In this document: positions 53,426 to 62,725 of the stretch, one piece after another
Layout of the letters: each line of letters starts with the position of its first letter
Numbering within the stretch: position 1 is the stretch's first letter
Source of the DNA: Stigmatella aurantiaca
GTDB lineage: Bacteria > Myxococcota > Myxococcia > Myxococcales > Myxococcaceae
Assembly (NCBI RefSeq): GCF_900109545.1
Contig: NZ_FOAP01000001.1
Coordinates: 496,001-560,000, forward strand
DNA length: 64,000 nt
Reading direction: 5' to 3'
Notes under the pieces: generated by a model
Told to the model about the DNA's origin: nothing
The model's database searches: none
Seen by the model: the letters and a program-made list of their open reading frames with translations, nothing else
Position numbers and translations under genes: made by a program

Positions 53426-54337
53426 ATGAAGGCGCCCGTGCGCTGGCAGAAGCCGCTTCCCCTTCGTCCTCAAGACTCCGTCCACGTCGTTGCCCCCGCT
53501 GGGCCCTTCGACCGGGCCGGATTCGAAGCGGGTCTGGCCGTCATCGGGCAGCGGTACTCCCCCGTGTACGGCCCGGACCTCTTCTCGTCCTACCGGTACC
53601 TCGCGGGGGAGGATTCGCGGCGCCAGGAGGAACTCTCCCGGGCCTTGAGGGACCCCCGGTGCCGCGCCATCTTCTGCGCCCGGGGCGGCTACGGGAGCAT
53701 GCGCTTGCTGCCCGGGCTTCCGCTCGCGGAGGGCGGTGCCTCGGCCCTCGTGGGCTTCTCGGACATCACCGCCTTGCACCTCGCGTTTCAGGCCCAGGGC
53801 CGGGTCTCCGTGCACGGCCCCGTGCTGACCCAGCTCGGCAAGCAGCCCGCCGAGGTGCATGAGCGGCTCTTCCACCTTCTGGAGTCCCCCACGCCCGCGC
53901 CCCCCCTCTCGGGCACGGCCACCTTCGTGGCGGGCACCGCCGAGGGGCCGCTGCTGGGGGGCAACCTGGCGGTCCTGACGAGCATGGTGGGCACGCCCTA
54001 CCTGCCCTCGTTCGAGGGCGCCGTGCTCCTGCTGGAGGATGTGGGCGAGCGCCCCTACCGGTTGGACCGGATGTGGACCCAGCTGCGCCTGGCCGGGCTC
54101 TTCCGGCGGGTACGGGGCATCGTCCTGGGCGACTTCACCGTGTGCGAGGAGAAGGGCGCGGAGTACTCAAGCGTGGACGTGCTGCGCTCGCTTGCCGAGG
54201 AGGAAGGGTTGCCCTGCGCGGCGGGTTTCCCCATCGGCCATGGGACGCTGAACTTTCCCGTTCCGCTGGGCGTCACCGTCCGTCTGGAGGCGGAGGCGGC
54301 CCGGCTCTCCTTCCTGGAAGGGGCGGTGCGCGAATGA
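53426..54337 (+). CDS. ldcA: Murein tetrapeptide LD-carboxypeptidase (family S66)
   Basis: This 303-residue enzyme starts MKAPVRWQKPLPLRPQD; the longer frame is not supported. The S66 catalytic Ser is in RGGYGSMRLL (Ser91), with Glu and His in LLLEDVGERPYR and GFPIGHG. It removes the terminal D-Ala from cytoplasmic L-Ala-D-Glu-mDAP-D-Ala tetrapeptides during murein recycling. It overlaps the next gene by 4 bp (ATGA), in an operon with the serine hydrolase and Mpl; the three are consistent in pathway. Confidence 0.9.
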   Translation: MKAPVRWQKPLPLRPQDSVHVVAPAGPFDRAGFEAGLAVIGQRYSPVYGPDLFSSYRYLAGEDSRRQEELSRALRDPRCRAIFCARGGYGSMRLLPGLPLAEGGASALVGFSDITALHLAFQAQGRVSVHGPVLTQLGKQPAEVHERLFHLLESPTPAPPLSGTATFVAGTAEGPLLGGNLAVLTSMVGTPYLPSFEGAVLLLEDVGERPYRLDRMWTQLRLAGLFRRVRGIVLGDFTVCEEKGAEYSSVDVLRSLAEEEGLPCAAGFPIGHGTLNFPVPLGVTVRLEAEAARLSFLEGAVRE

Positions 54338-55512
54338 GCCTCATCGGTGGCTTGCAGTCCGTGCTCGAAGAGGCCGTGGAGCTCAAGATCTTCCCGGCGG
54401 CCCAGGCCGTGGTGCTTCACCGCGGCGTCCAGGTGTTTGGCGGCGTGGCCGGCGCGGCCACGGGCGAGACGCGGTTCGACCTGGCCTCGCTCACCAAGGC
54501 CATCTGCACGGCCCCGCTCTTCCTGCGCCTCTGGACGGACGGCAAGCTGGGCCCCGAGACGCAGGTGGCGCGGTTCTTCCCCGGCTCTCCCGTGGGCGAG
54601 GCCGGGGCCACGGTGGCGGACCTGCTGTACCACCGCTCGGGCCTGCCTCCCTTCGTGCCCTTCTTCGCCCAGGTGCTCACCTCCACCCCGGAGCTGCTCG
54701 ACCCGGCCTGTCCGCCTTCCGTCCGGGCCCAGGCGCGCGAGGCGCTCGTCCAGGCCGCCGCGAGCACCCCGCTTGCCGCCCCCTGCCGCACCCGGGCCGC
54801 CTACAGCGACGTGGGGTTCATCCTCCTGGGGGAGATTCTCTCCCGGGCGGCCGGGGTGCCGCTGGAGGTGCTCTTCCAGCGCCATGTCGCCGAGCCGCTG
54901 GGGCTCGGGACGCGCTTCCACCGCCTCTCGGAGCAGCCCCTGGATGGGACCGTCGCGCCCACCGGCGCCACCCGTCCCCGCGAGCCCGCTCCCGGCCAGG
55001 AGGGCCTGTGGGGCGAGCTGCCCCGCCGGGCCAGCGCTCCGGGCGAGGTGGACGATGACAATGCCTGGGTGATGGACGGCGTGAGCGGGCACGCGGGGCT
55101 CTTCGGCACGGCGGTGGACGTGGCCCGCTTCGGACAGGCCGTGCTGGAGGGGTGCGCGGGCAGTCCCACGCTCGCGCCCGGGCCCCTGTGGCACCGCGCG
55201 CTCGCCACGGATCCGCTCGTGCCGGGCAGCACGCGCTCCATGGGCTTCGACTCCCCCTCACTGGAGCACTCCAGCGCGGGCCACTTCATTGGCAACACGC
55301 CCCCGGGCGCCGTGGGGCACCTGGGCTTCACCGGGACCAGCCTCTGGGTGGACCTGCGCCGCGCGCTGGTGGTGGCGCTCGTGACGAACCGGGTGGCCCA
55401 CGGCCGCCAGGAGACTCGCATCCGCGAGTTCCGCCCCGTCTTCCACGACCTGGTGATAGAGGCCCTGGGCCTCGAGAGACTCGACGAACCGAAGCAAGGG
55501 AATCATGGCTGA
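54334..55512 (+). CDS. Serine hydrolase of the beta-lactamase/penicillin-binding family
   Basis: This 392-residue protein has the class C-type active site: SxxK as SLTK (Ser52, Lys55), Tyr-x-N position as YSD (Tyr157), and a third box near GHLGFTGTS. No signal peptide is seen, so it is probably cytoplasmic, unlike secreted beta-lactamases. Its place between ldcA and mpl, overlapping both, suggests a muropeptide amidase or esterase role in recycling. A drug-resistance role is not supported. Confidence 0.87.
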   Translation: MSLIGGLQSVLEEAVELKIFPAAQAVVLHRGVQVFGGVAGAATGETRFDLASLTKAICTAPLFLRLWTDGKLGPETQVARFFPGSPVGEAGATVADLLYHRSGLPPFVPFFAQVLTSTPELLDPACPPSVRAQAREALVQAAASTPLAAPCRTRAAYSDVGFILLGEILSRAAGVPLEVLFQRHVAEPLGLGTRFHRLSEQPLDGTVAPTGATRPREPAPGQEGLWGELPRRASAPGEVDDDNAWVMDGVSGHAGLFGTAVDVARFGQAVLEGCAGSPTLAPGPLWHRALATDPLVPGSTRSMGFDSPSLEHSSAGHFIGNTPPGAVGHLGFTGTSLWVDLRRALVVALVTNRVAHGRQETRIREFRPVFHDLVIEALGLERLDEPKQGNHG

Positions 55513-56971
55513 CGACAACGGAAACGTCCTGGAGACCATCGAGCCTGGTGCCGTGCGCCGCATCCACTTGCTGGGCGTGGCGGGCACGGGCATGGGCTCC
55601 TTCGCAGGCATGCTCAAGGCGGCCGGCTACGAGGTGACGGGCAGCGACGAGAACGTCTATCCCCCCATGAGCGACATGCTCCAGGCGTGGGGCATTCCCG
55701 TCGTCACCCCCTACCGCCCGGAGAACCTGGACGCGGCCAAGCCCGACCTCGCCATCATCGGCAACGTCATCCGCCGGGTGAACCCCGAGGCCACCGAGGT
55801 GCGCGCCCGCCGCCTGCCGCAGATGAGCTTCCCCGCGGCGCTCGGCTCCCTGTTCCTCAAGAAGTCCCACTCGGTGGTGGTGGCCGGCACCCACGGCAAG
55901 ACGACCACCTCCTCCCTCATGGCGCACGTGCTGGTGGAGGCGGGCAAGGACCCCTCCTTCCTGGTGGGCGGCGTCACCCAGAACTACGCGGGCAACTACC
56001 GCGTGGGCAAGGGGCCGCACTTCGTCGTCGAGGGCGACGAGTACGACACGGCGTACTGGGACAAGGGCTCCAAGTTCCTGCACTACCAGCCGCGCACCGC
56101 CATCCTGACCAGCGTGGAGTTCGACCACGCGGACATCTTCCGGGACCTGCCGCACTACGAGGCCACCTTCGAGAAGTTCGTGCGGCTCATCCCGCCGGAC
56201 GGGCAGCTCGTGGTGTGCGCGGCGTACCCGAACGCGCTGCGCATCGCGGGCGGCACGCGGGGCCGGGTCGTCACCTATGTGGCCCGCGAGGGCGCGGAGG
56301 CGGACTACACGCCCCGGAATGTCTCCTTCGGCGCCGAGGGCGCGCGCTTCGACGTGGTGGAGCGGGGCACGGTGCTGGGCACGGCGCGCATGGAGCTCAC
56401 GGGCCTCCACAACGTGGAGAACGCGCTGAGCGTCATCGCCGCGGCGCGGGGCCTGGGGCTCTCCTTCGAGGAGATCGCCCAGGGGCTCGCCAGCTTCCGC
56501 GGGGTGAAGCGCCGCCAGGAGGTGCGCGGCGAGCCCGGCGGCATCCTGGTGGTGGACGACTTCGCGCACCACCCCACCGCCGTGCGCGAGACGATCGCCG
56601 CCATCCGCCACCGCTACCCGGAGCGGCGGCTGTGGGCAATCTTCGAGCCGCGCTCCAACACCAGCCGCCGCAACATCCACCAGGAGGACTACGCCCACGC
56701 CTTCACCGGCGCCAACCGGGCCAGCCTCAAGGTGCCCGAGCGCCATGACAAGGTGCCCACCAACGAGGAGCTGAACGTGCCCCAGCTCTGCGAGGCCCTC
56801 AAGGCCCAGGGCATCGAGGCCGACCACGCCGCCGACGTGCCCACGCTCCTGGAGCGCGTGGCCCGCGACGCCCGCCAGGGGGATGTGCTGCTGGTGATGA
56901 GCAACGGCTCCTTCGGCGGGTTCATCGACAAGGTGCTCTCCACGCTTCAGGCGCGGGGCGGGGAAGGTTAG
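55505..56971 (+). CDS. mpl: UDP-N-acetylmuramate:L-alanyl-gamma-D-glutamyl-meso-DAP ligase
   Basis: This 488-residue Mur ligase starts MADDNGNVLET inside the end of the preceding gene. Motifs are HLLGVAGTGMGS, the P-loop GTHGKTTT at about 128-135, TSVEFDHADIF, and DDFAHHPTAVRETI with FEPRSNTSRR as in Mpl rather than MurC. It reattaches the recycled tripeptide to UDP-MurNAc. It follows ldcA, whose product supplies the tripeptide. Confidence 0.93.
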   Translation: MADDNGNVLETIEPGAVRRIHLLGVAGTGMGSFAGMLKAAGYEVTGSDENVYPPMSDMLQAWGIPVVTPYRPENLDAAKPDLAIIGNVIRRVNPEATEVRARRLPQMSFPAALGSLFLKKSHSVVVAGTHGKTTTSSLMAHVLVEAGKDPSFLVGGVTQNYAGNYRVGKGPHFVVEGDEYDTAYWDKGSKFLHYQPRTAILTSVEFDHADIFRDLPHYEATFEKFVRLIPPDGQLVVCAAYPNALRIAGGTRGRVVTYVAREGAEADYTPRNVSFGAEGARFDVVERGTVLGTARMELTGLHNVENALSVIAAARGLGLSFEEIAQGLASFRGVKRRQEVRGEPGGILVVDDFAHHPTAVRETIAAIRHRYPERRLWAIFEPRSNTSRRNIHQEDYAHAFTGANRASLKVPERHDKVPTNEELNVPQLCEALKAQGIEADHAADVPTLLERVARDARQGDVLLVMSNGSFGGFIDKVLSTLQARGGEG

Positions 56972-56973
56972 CC

Positions 56974-57537
56974 ATGCGCACCGTGCTTGGAGCCTGTGCC
57001 TTCCTCGTGCTGACGGCGTGCGCGCGGAACTCAGAGCTGCCGCCACTCGTCGAGGACCGGCAGACCCAGCGCTCGGCCCTCACCGGGGAAGGCACCTCCA
57101 ACAAAGGGGCGCCGCTGCACTTCGAGGTGAAGCGCTACCCGGGCGGCGAGCCCTACAGTGTCGCGAGCGACCGGGGCAGCGTGGTGCTGCTGGATGTGTG
57201 GGCCACCTGGTGCGAGCCGTGCCGGGACTCCCTGCCGCTCTACGAGCAGCTCGCCAAGGAGTACGGCCCCCGCGGCCTCAAGGTGTACGCGCTGAACGTG
57301 GATGAGGACGAGCGCGCCATTCCCGCCTTCGTGGCGGCGACGAAGGTGGCGCTGCCCATCCTCGTGGACGCCAACGCGGCCGTGGCGGAGAAGACGCTGA
57401 AGGTGCGGATGATGCCCTCCACGTTCCTGGTGGACCGCCGGGGCGTGGTGCGCTTCGTCCACGAGGGCTTCACGGAGGAGTTCCTCCAGAAGTACCAGAC
57501 GGAAATCGAACAGCTCCTCGCCGAGCGAGCGGAGTGA
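56974..57537 (+). CDS. TlpA-like thioredoxin-fold lipoprotein
   Basis: This 187-residue protein has a lipoprotein signal (LVLTAC, Cys16) and a thioredoxin domain with the redox pair Cys80/Cys83 in WATWCEPCRD and the cis-Pro in MMPSTFLV. Such proteins reduce or isomerise disulfides in envelope proteins, for example in cytochrome maturation. It follows mpl by 2 bp, so it is in the same operon although not obviously in the same pathway. Confidence 0.9.
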   Translation: MRTVLGACAFLVLTACARNSELPPLVEDRQTQRSALTGEGTSNKGAPLHFEVKRYPGGEPYSVASDRGSVVLLDVWATWCEPCRDSLPLYEQLAKEYGPRGLKVYALNVDEDERAIPAFVAATKVALPILVDANAAVAEKTLKVRMMPSTFLVDRRGVVRFVHEGFTEEFLQKYQTEIEQLLAERAE

Positions 57538-57553
57538 CAAGGAGGACCCGTCC

Positions 57554-58372
57554 ATGGAGCAGGAGACGCCCGCGGCGCTGCGCCGCATCGCGGAAGAGGC
57601 CGCCCGGCTCGCGGGGAAGATTCTGGCCGAGCGCTTTCTGGGCGAGCGCATCATCGAAATGAAGGGCAGCCCCTCGAACCTGGTGACCGACGCGGACAAG
57701 GCGTCCGAGGCCGCGCTGCTCCAGTTCCTGCGCGCACGCTACCCGCACCACGCCATCCTGGCCGAGGAGAGTGGCGCCTCCCAGGGCACGGGCCTGCGGT
57801 GGCTCATCGATCCGCTGGACGGCACGACGAACTACGCGCACCGCGTCCCGCACTTCTGCGTCAGCCTGGCCGTGGATGGCCCGGATGGTGTGCGGGCCGG
57901 CGTGGTGTATGACCCCATGCTCGACGAGCTCTTCTCGGCGGCCCGAGGCGAGGGGGCCACGCTCAACGGCCGGCCCCTGAAGACCAGCGGCACCACGCAG
58001 ATGGAGCGGGCCCTGCTGTGCACGGGCTTCCCCTACGACTTGCGCGAGCGGCCCGAGGGCCCGCTGGGGCTCTTCAGCCACATCGTCCGCCGCGCCCAGG
58101 GCATCCGCCGCACGGGCAGCGCCGCGTTGGATCTGGCCTACGTGGCCGCCGGGCGCTTCGATGGCTTCTTCGAGTTTGGTCTCAAGCCCTGGGACATCGG
58201 CGCGGGCTCGCTCCTGGTGCAGGAGGCGGGCGGGCTGATAGCGCAGATCGACGGGCAGCCCTTCGATGTGATGCGCGGGGACGTGCTGGCGAGCGCGCCG
58301 AGGCTGGCCACGGAGCTCCAGCGCGAGTGCCACCTGTTCCTCCAGGAGCTGGGCCGCCTGCCGCGCGTCTAG
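57554..58372 (+). CDS. suhB: Inositol monophosphatase family protein
   Basis: This 272-residue enzyme has the lithium-sensitive phosphatase motifs: EES (metal ligand, about 71), [10 protein letters not shown] (86-94) and [15 protein letters not shown] near the C-terminus. It removes phosphate from inositol-1-phosphate or similar polyols. SuhB in other bacteria also helps rRNA transcription termination; symbol is given on sequence likeness. Convergent with the OPX gene, overlapping by 4 bp at the 3' ends. Confidence 0.85.
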   Translation: MEQETPAALRRIAEEAARLAGKILAERFLGERIIEMKGSPSNLVTDADKASEAALLQFLRARYPHHAILAEESGASQGTGLRWLIDPLDGTTNYAHRVPHFCVSLAVDGPDGVRAGVVYDPMLDELFSAARGEGATLNGRPLKTSGTTQMERALLCTGFPYDLRERPEGPLGLFSHIVRRAQGIRRTGSAALDLAYVAAGRFDGFFEFGLKPWDIGAGSLLVQEAGGLIAQIDGQPFDVMRGDVLASAPRLATELQRECHLFLQELGRLPRV

Positions 58373-58980
58373 AAGAAGCTCTCGGGGATGAAGATGATGT
58401 CGCCGGGCTGGAGGAGGAAGTTCTTCTCCCGGCCCACGCCGATGTCCTCCACCGGCACGCGGATCTTCCGCTCCTGCCCGTCCACCAGCCGCGTCACGTT
58501 GGTGCTGTTCTTCGCCGCCAGCTTGGTGAAGCCGCCCGCCAGGGTGATGGCCTGGATGATGTTCATCTCCCCGTCGTAGGGGAACGTGCCGGGCTTCTGC
58601 ACCTCTCCGAAGACGAAGATCTTCTTGGAGTTGTACTCGCGGATGAGCACCGCCACCTGGGGGTTGCGCAGGTAGCGGGCCAGGCAGCCGCGCAGCGCGT
58701 CCGCGGCGGTGCTGGAGGTGCGCCCCGCAAGCTCCACCTTGCCGCACAGCGGGTAGTCGATGGTGCCTTCCGGCGACACGAGCCAGATGCCCGAGTGGTC
58801 CGGCTCCTGGAAGACGCGCACCTCCACCACGTCCCCGGCCCCCAGGGTGTTGCTCGTGCTGGCGGACGCCCGGGCCTCCTGCTCCGTGGGCAAGGGGAGG
58901 TCCGGCACGCGGGGCGCCGAGCGGCACGCCAGGGCCGCGGTCAGCATCCAGGGCAATAGGAGGGCAGGGGAGAGGCGCAT
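58369..58980 (-). CDS. Short outer-membrane polysaccharide export (OPX/Wza-like) lipoprotein
   Basis: This 203-residue lipoprotein (lipobox ALAC, Cys19) has the Poly_export domain ([47 protein letters not shown]) and one SLBB domain ([23 protein letters not shown]) ending [12 protein letters not shown]. It lacks Wza's C-terminal outer-membrane helix, the form known in myxobacteria to work with a separate beta-barrel porin. The gene upstream (58991) encodes such a barrel, 10 bp away, so the two probably form one export pore. Which polymer is exported is unknown. Confidence 0.88.
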   Translation of the reverse strand: MRLSPALLLPWMLTAALACRSAPRVPDLPLPTEQEARASASTSNTLGAGDVVEVRVFQEPDHSGIWLVSPEGTIDYPLCGKVELAGRTSSTAADALRGCLARYLRNPQVAVLIREYNSKKIFVFGEVQKPGTFPYDGEMNIIQAITLAGGFTKLAAKNSTNVTRLVDGQERKIRVPVEDIGVGREKNFLLQPGDIIFIPESFF

Positions 58981-58990
58981 CGGTCAGGGC

Positions 58991-60271
58991 TCAGTACACC
59001 AGGGACACCCGAAGGTACGCCTCGTTGCGCGTGTAATTCAGGCCCGTGCCGTCCACCGAGGAGGAGCGTGAGCCCAGCAGGTACCCCACCGCGCCGAGCA
59101 GCCACGGCTTGAACGGGTAGTCCGCCCCCACATCCAGGCTCACCAGCGTGTCCGAGCGTGGGTCGGCCTCGTCATAGAAGCCCAGCAGGTCCAGGGCCAC
59201 CAGGCCGTGCAGCGTCAGCTTGCCCCCGAACAGGGTCCGGGCCTCGGCGAAGAGCCGGTCGTTGCGGTACAGCCCGTAGGCGGCCACCGGGCTCAGCGTC
59301 CGGAAGTAGCCTCCCTTGAAGGTCATCGTGGGGCTGAACATGTACGTGCCGTCGAGCTGGGCGATGAGCGTGCTGCCGCCCGAGTCCGCGAAGTCGTAGC
59401 CCCAGCCCAGCTTCGCGGTGGCGCTGATCTTCGGAGACACCAGCCCCGCGAGGCCCGCCGACACGCGCAGCAGCAGCGCATCCGGTGAGTTGCCCCGGAA
59501 GTAGCTGCGGTAGTCCAGGTCCGAGTCCAGCACCACCGCCGTCTTGGGCAGGAAGCGCCAGCGCCCATCCAGCCCCGCGTGCAGCGTGCTGTTGTCGAAG
59601 TTGTCGACCTCCAGCGGGTTGCACACGTCCTCCTCGCACCCCACCGGGATGGACTCTCCCACGGGCGAGAAGAACTCCACGGCCCAGGCCGCCTCGGGCG
59701 TGATTTCGAAAGCGCCCCCACCCGGTTTGATGGGGACGCTGGCCCGCAGCTCGTTGAAGAGCGACAGGACGCCCGCGCCCAGCGCCACGTTGCGCGTCTG
59801 GTCCGTGCGCAGCAGCCGGTCGGACACCACCAGTTGCAGGGGCGCATCCGGGTTGAAGGTGGCCGTCAGGTCCGCGGCCCCCTCCAGGTGCGAGGCGTTC
59901 ACCGACGGGGCCGTCAGCAGCCCCGTGTAGCGCACGTACTCCAGGAACGCCGTGGCGTTGACGGACATCCGCGAGGAGGGCAGCTCCAGCTTCGCCCCGG
60001 GCCGCACGCGCAGGACCAGCTCGCTCGCGAGGTTGTCCGAGACGTCATTCGGATCCGCGGTGGCGGTGTCCGGGAAGTAGCCCACGCCGGTGTCGAGCCG
60101 GGTCTCCAGCTCCAGGAAGGGGTGCACCCGCCCCTCGCCCACCTTGAAGCCGTTGCCTCCCGGGGCGCTGGTGGGGACCTGTGCCGAAGCGGCGATGGGC
60201 AGAAGCATCGCCAGCAGCGCGCACACGGCTCCTCGGATGTGTCCAGGCTGCATCATGGCTCGGACGAACAT
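58991..60271 (-). CDS. Outer-membrane beta-barrel protein, likely porin partner of the OPX protein
   Basis: This ~426-residue protein has a signal peptide (ending PIAASAQ) and, from residue ~60 to the end, alternating beta strands typical of outer-membrane barrels, finishing in the aromatic C-terminal strand VSLVY. It begins HPFLELETRLDTGVGYF and contains a short Cys pair (GCEEDVC). Myxobacterial polymer secretion pairs a short OPX protein with a barrel (WzpX/WzpS/WzpB types). A GltH-like identity cannot be excluded because of the glt genes nearby. Start uncertain among ATGs at 60325, 60271 and 60256. Confidence 0.82.
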   Translation of the reverse strand: MFVRAMMQPGHIRGAVCALLAMLLPIAASAQVPTSAPGGNGFKVGEGRVHPFLELETRLDTGVGYFPDTATADPNDVSDNLASELVLRVRPGAKLELPSSRMSVNATAFLEYVRYTGLLTAPSVNASHLEGAADLTATFNPDAPLQLVVSDRLLRTDQTRNVALGAGVLSLFNELRASVPIKPGGGAFEITPEAAWAVEFFSPVGESIPVGCEEDVCNPLEVDNFDNSTLHAGLDGRWRFLPKTAVVLDSDLDYRSYFRGNSPDALLLRVSAGLAGLVSPKISATAKLGWGYDFADSGGSTLIAQLDGTYMFSPTMTFKGGYFRTLSPVAAYGLYRNDRLFAEARTLFGGKLTLHGLVALDLLGFYDEADPRSDTLVSLDVGADYPFKPWLLGAVGYLLGSRSSSVDGTGLNYTRNEAYLRVSLVY

Positions 60272-60461
60272 TCCGGGAAACGCTTCCCCGTTTCCTTCCC
60301 TGGCAAGAGACCTGCGACGCGTCATAACACGCAGCGTCGAGGCCCCCAGGAAAATTGAAATCCCCGCTGCACCGGAAGCAAGGACCGCCGCGGTACCGGC
60401 TGATCAGGTTGCAATTATCGGCTGTGGCCGTATCCCGGGCGCTGTGAGCGCGCTCACAGGC

Positions 60462-61013
60462 TTAGAGGGTCGGGCTCGCGGGCGGCGGACGGGCGATGAC
60501 GTTGCCGGGAGGCCGGGGCTGGGTGGGGTCTCCGCCGGGCAAGTCCCGGGGCTCCTCCACGTCGACGGAGAGGTTCTCGTCCGTGCGGAACAGGAGCTGG
60601 CCGACGCACTCCTCGGTCTCGGCGTTGAGCTGGGACACCTTCTGCCGGGCGATCGTCACCTTGGTGTACTCGTGCTCGCTGGAGGTGCTGTCCCGGCGGG
60701 CCACGGCTTCCTGGAGGGCGACGTCCGCCTGCTCGGAGATGCGCAGCAGGCCTTTGATTTGCGTGAGCTTCTCGTTGACGCAGTTGAGCTTCACCACGTC
60801 CTTGGTGCCCCGGGCCTCGACGAGCTTGGCCTGCACCTCGGTCAACACCCCGCGCATGACGCCAAGCGCCTGGGCGCTGCGCTGGAGCTTCTCCGCGTCC
60901 GGCACCTCACTGGCCCGCTCCACGGGGGGCCGCGCCGGGGCCTCCTGCGCGAGGGGGGCTCCCGCCGCGAGCAGGACGGCCAGGGATCCAAGGATGCGCA
61001 AGGGGCGGCTCAA
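60462..61013 (-). CDS. Exported hypothetical protein with coiled-coil region
   Basis: This ~183-residue protein is read from a TTG with GGAG 6 bases upstream; an upstream TTG at 61025 lacks a ribosome site. A signal peptide (LRILGSLAVLLAAGAPLAQ) is followed by a charged helical domain (about residues 35-145) with coiled-coil character and two cysteines (NCVNEK, ECVGQ) and a Pro-rich tail. No family is recognised. It lies between gltG and the beta-barrel gene, and its start is 75 bp after gltG. Confidence 0.65.
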   Translation of the reverse strand: MSRPLRILGSLAVLLAAGAPLAQEAPARPPVERASEVPDAEKLQRSAQALGVMRGVLTEVQAKLVEARGTKDVVKLNCVNEKLTQIKGLLRISEQADVALQEAVARRDSTSSEHEYTKVTIARQKVSQLNAETEECVGQLLFRTDENLSVDVEEPRDLPGGDPTQPRPPGNVIARPPPASPTL

Positions 61014-61088
61014 CCGTGACTCCAACCCAGAAAGGGAAATGGGTGCCGAGCGTAGGAGTGGCCCGGGGGGGTGTCAAACCCTCCCTGC

Positions 61089-62438
61089 CTAGCCCGCGGG
61101 GGAGAAGACAAACGGGTAGGCCACGGGGACTTCGTCGTCCGGCTTGAAGGGGAAGACCCAGCTGCGGATGACGGTGCGGATGCAGCTGCCCACCGCCTCG
61201 TTGCCCAGCGTGTTCTCCTCCACGTCGATGTCGCTCGTGCGGCCCGAGGGCTTGATGTTGAAGCGCACCACCACCTTGCCCTTGAGGTTGGGATTGCGCT
61301 TGAGCTCCTTCTCGTAGCAGTTCTGGATGGCCTTCAGGCGCGCCTTCACGTAGCGCGACAGGGCCTCCCGGTCCACGTCCGAGCTGTCCACCTCGGGGGC
61401 CGCGTCCCTCACCCGGCCCACCACCGCCACCTCTTTCTTGGTGCCCAGGTCCACGTTCCCGCCGCCGCGCGTGCCCACCTCGCCGATGCTCGCCACGTTG
61501 CCGGTGCCGCCGCCCTTGGGGCCGCCGGCCGCCAGGGACTCCGTGGTGGCCACGCCCACGCCGCCCGCGCCCGCCAGCGCCTCGGCGATTTCATTGCCGC
61601 CGGTGCCGCTGCCGAGGATGTCCGCGAACGCGCTGCCGCTGCCTCCTCCCGAGGAGCCGAGGATTTTCAGCAGGCCCTTGCTGGAGACCTTCTTGGCGAG
61701 CTCCGCGCGCTGCTGGGCGGAGTTCGCGGGGCGGGCGGACTCGGGCTTGGCCTCCGTGGGAGGCTTCTTCTCGGCGGGCTTCTCGGCCGCCTCGTCGTTG
61801 GACGCCGGGGCCGCCTCGGCCACCGGCTGCTCCTGGAGGCGCTGCTGGGGGATGATTTCCGCCCGGACGAAGCGGTCCTCCAGCTCGTCCAGCGACAGCT
61901 CGGGCTCGACCGGGGGGGCCGAGGAGACGATGAAGACGCCCCACGCCATGTGCAGGAGGAGCGAGGCGGCGAGGATGCCGAAGAAGGCGCGGTCCATCGT
62001 CTTCCAGGCGCCCCCCTTCACGCCGGGGGGAAGCGCGGGCTTCTCCGTCTCCTGCGGGGGCATGAACTGGAAGAAGAGGGTGACGCCGCCCACCTCCACC
62101 TTGCCGCGCGCGGTGTCCTCCAAGGGCAGCACGTAGACGCTGCCGCGCTCCTGCGCGAGCCCCTGCTGGCGCGCCCGGGCGAGGTCCAGGTCGTCCTTGC
62201 CCTGGTGGACCCGGCCCTGCATCGTGTCGTCGAACACCAGTTGGTACTGGTTGTTGCGGTTCTCGAAGAGGGCGAACTTCGCGGGCAGGTCGTCGTGCGG
62301 CGGCAGGATGAGGGTGTTCTTCCCATCGTGCCCGATGGTGATGTCCTCACGCTGGACGTGCCGCTCGTCGAGAATGCGGCCGCCCTGGATGAGGCCGACG
62401 CGCAACACCTTGCTGTGCTGAGGCTGAGGAGACGCCAT
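61089..62438 (-). CDS. gltG: Adventurous gliding motility protein GltG-like (FHA-like, AgmX/PglI C-terminal domain)
   Basis: This 449-residue protein has an N-terminal FHA-like beta domain (about 12-128, with ITIGHDGKNTLILPPHDD), one membrane helix (about 151-172), a long Pro/Ala/Gly-rich periplasmic linker, and a C-terminal TonB-like AgmX/PglI domain (about 365-449: NCYEKELKRNPNLKGKVVVR, RSWVFPF). GltG is part of the envelope-spanning Agl-Glt gliding complex. Order gltE-gltF-gltG on the minus strand matches the known cluster, which supports the call. Confidence 0.82.
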   Translation of the reverse strand: MASPQPQHSKVLRVGLIQGGRILDERHVQREDITIGHDGKNTLILPPHDDLPAKFALFENRNNQYQLVFDDTMQGRVHQGKDDLDLARARQQGLAQERGSVYVLPLEDTARGKVEVGGVTLFFQFMPPQETEKPALPPGVKGGAWKTMDRAFFGILAASLLLHMAWGVFIVSSAPPVEPELSLDELEDRFVRAEIIPQQRLQEQPVAEAAPASNDEAAEKPAEKKPPTEAKPESARPANSAQQRAELAKKVSSKGLLKILGSSGGGSGSAFADILGSGTGGNEIAEALAGAGGVGVATTESLAAGGPKGGGTGNVASIGEVGTRGGGNVDLGTKKEVAVVGRVRDAAPEVDSSDVDREALSRYVKARLKAIQNCYEKELKRNPNLKGKVVVRFNIKPSGRTSDIDVEENTLGNEAVGSCIRTVIRSWVFPFKPDDEVPVAYPFVFSPAG

Positions 62439-62459
62439 GGAGTCCGTGAGAAGGCCGTC

Positions 62460-62714
62460 CTAGAAGGGTTGCTTGTCCACGCTCTCGACGACCTGGGGCA
62501 CGAAGCTCTCGGGACGGTTGAGGTCTTCGAAGTTCAGGTTCGAGCGTTGAAGAATGTAGAAGGCCTGGGGCTTCTGGATCTTGCCCTCGACCGTGAGGGC
62601 ATCCAAACGGATGACCTTCTTCTTCTTGGCCCCCTCGTCGGCGGGCTTGTCCTTGTCCTGCGCGAGCGCGGGGACGGCGGCGGTCATCAGCAGGAGGGAG
62701 AGAAGGGTTTTCAT
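62460..62714 (-). CDS. gltF: Adventurous gliding motility protein GltF-like
   Basis: This 84-residue exported protein has a signal peptide (MKTLLSLLLMTAAVPALA) and a short charged mature part (KKKKVIRLDALTVEGKIQKP, LNRPESFVPQVVESVD). GltF proteins are small periplasmic components of the gliding complex. It is 21 bp before gltG and 11 bp after gltE. The call rests on size, signal and gene order. Confidence 0.75.
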   Translation of the reverse strand: MKTLLSLLLMTAAVPALAQDKDKPADEGAKKKKVIRLDALTVEGKIQKPQAFYILQRSNLNFEDLNRPESFVPQVVESVDKQPF

Positions 62715-62725
62715 GGGCACAGGCG

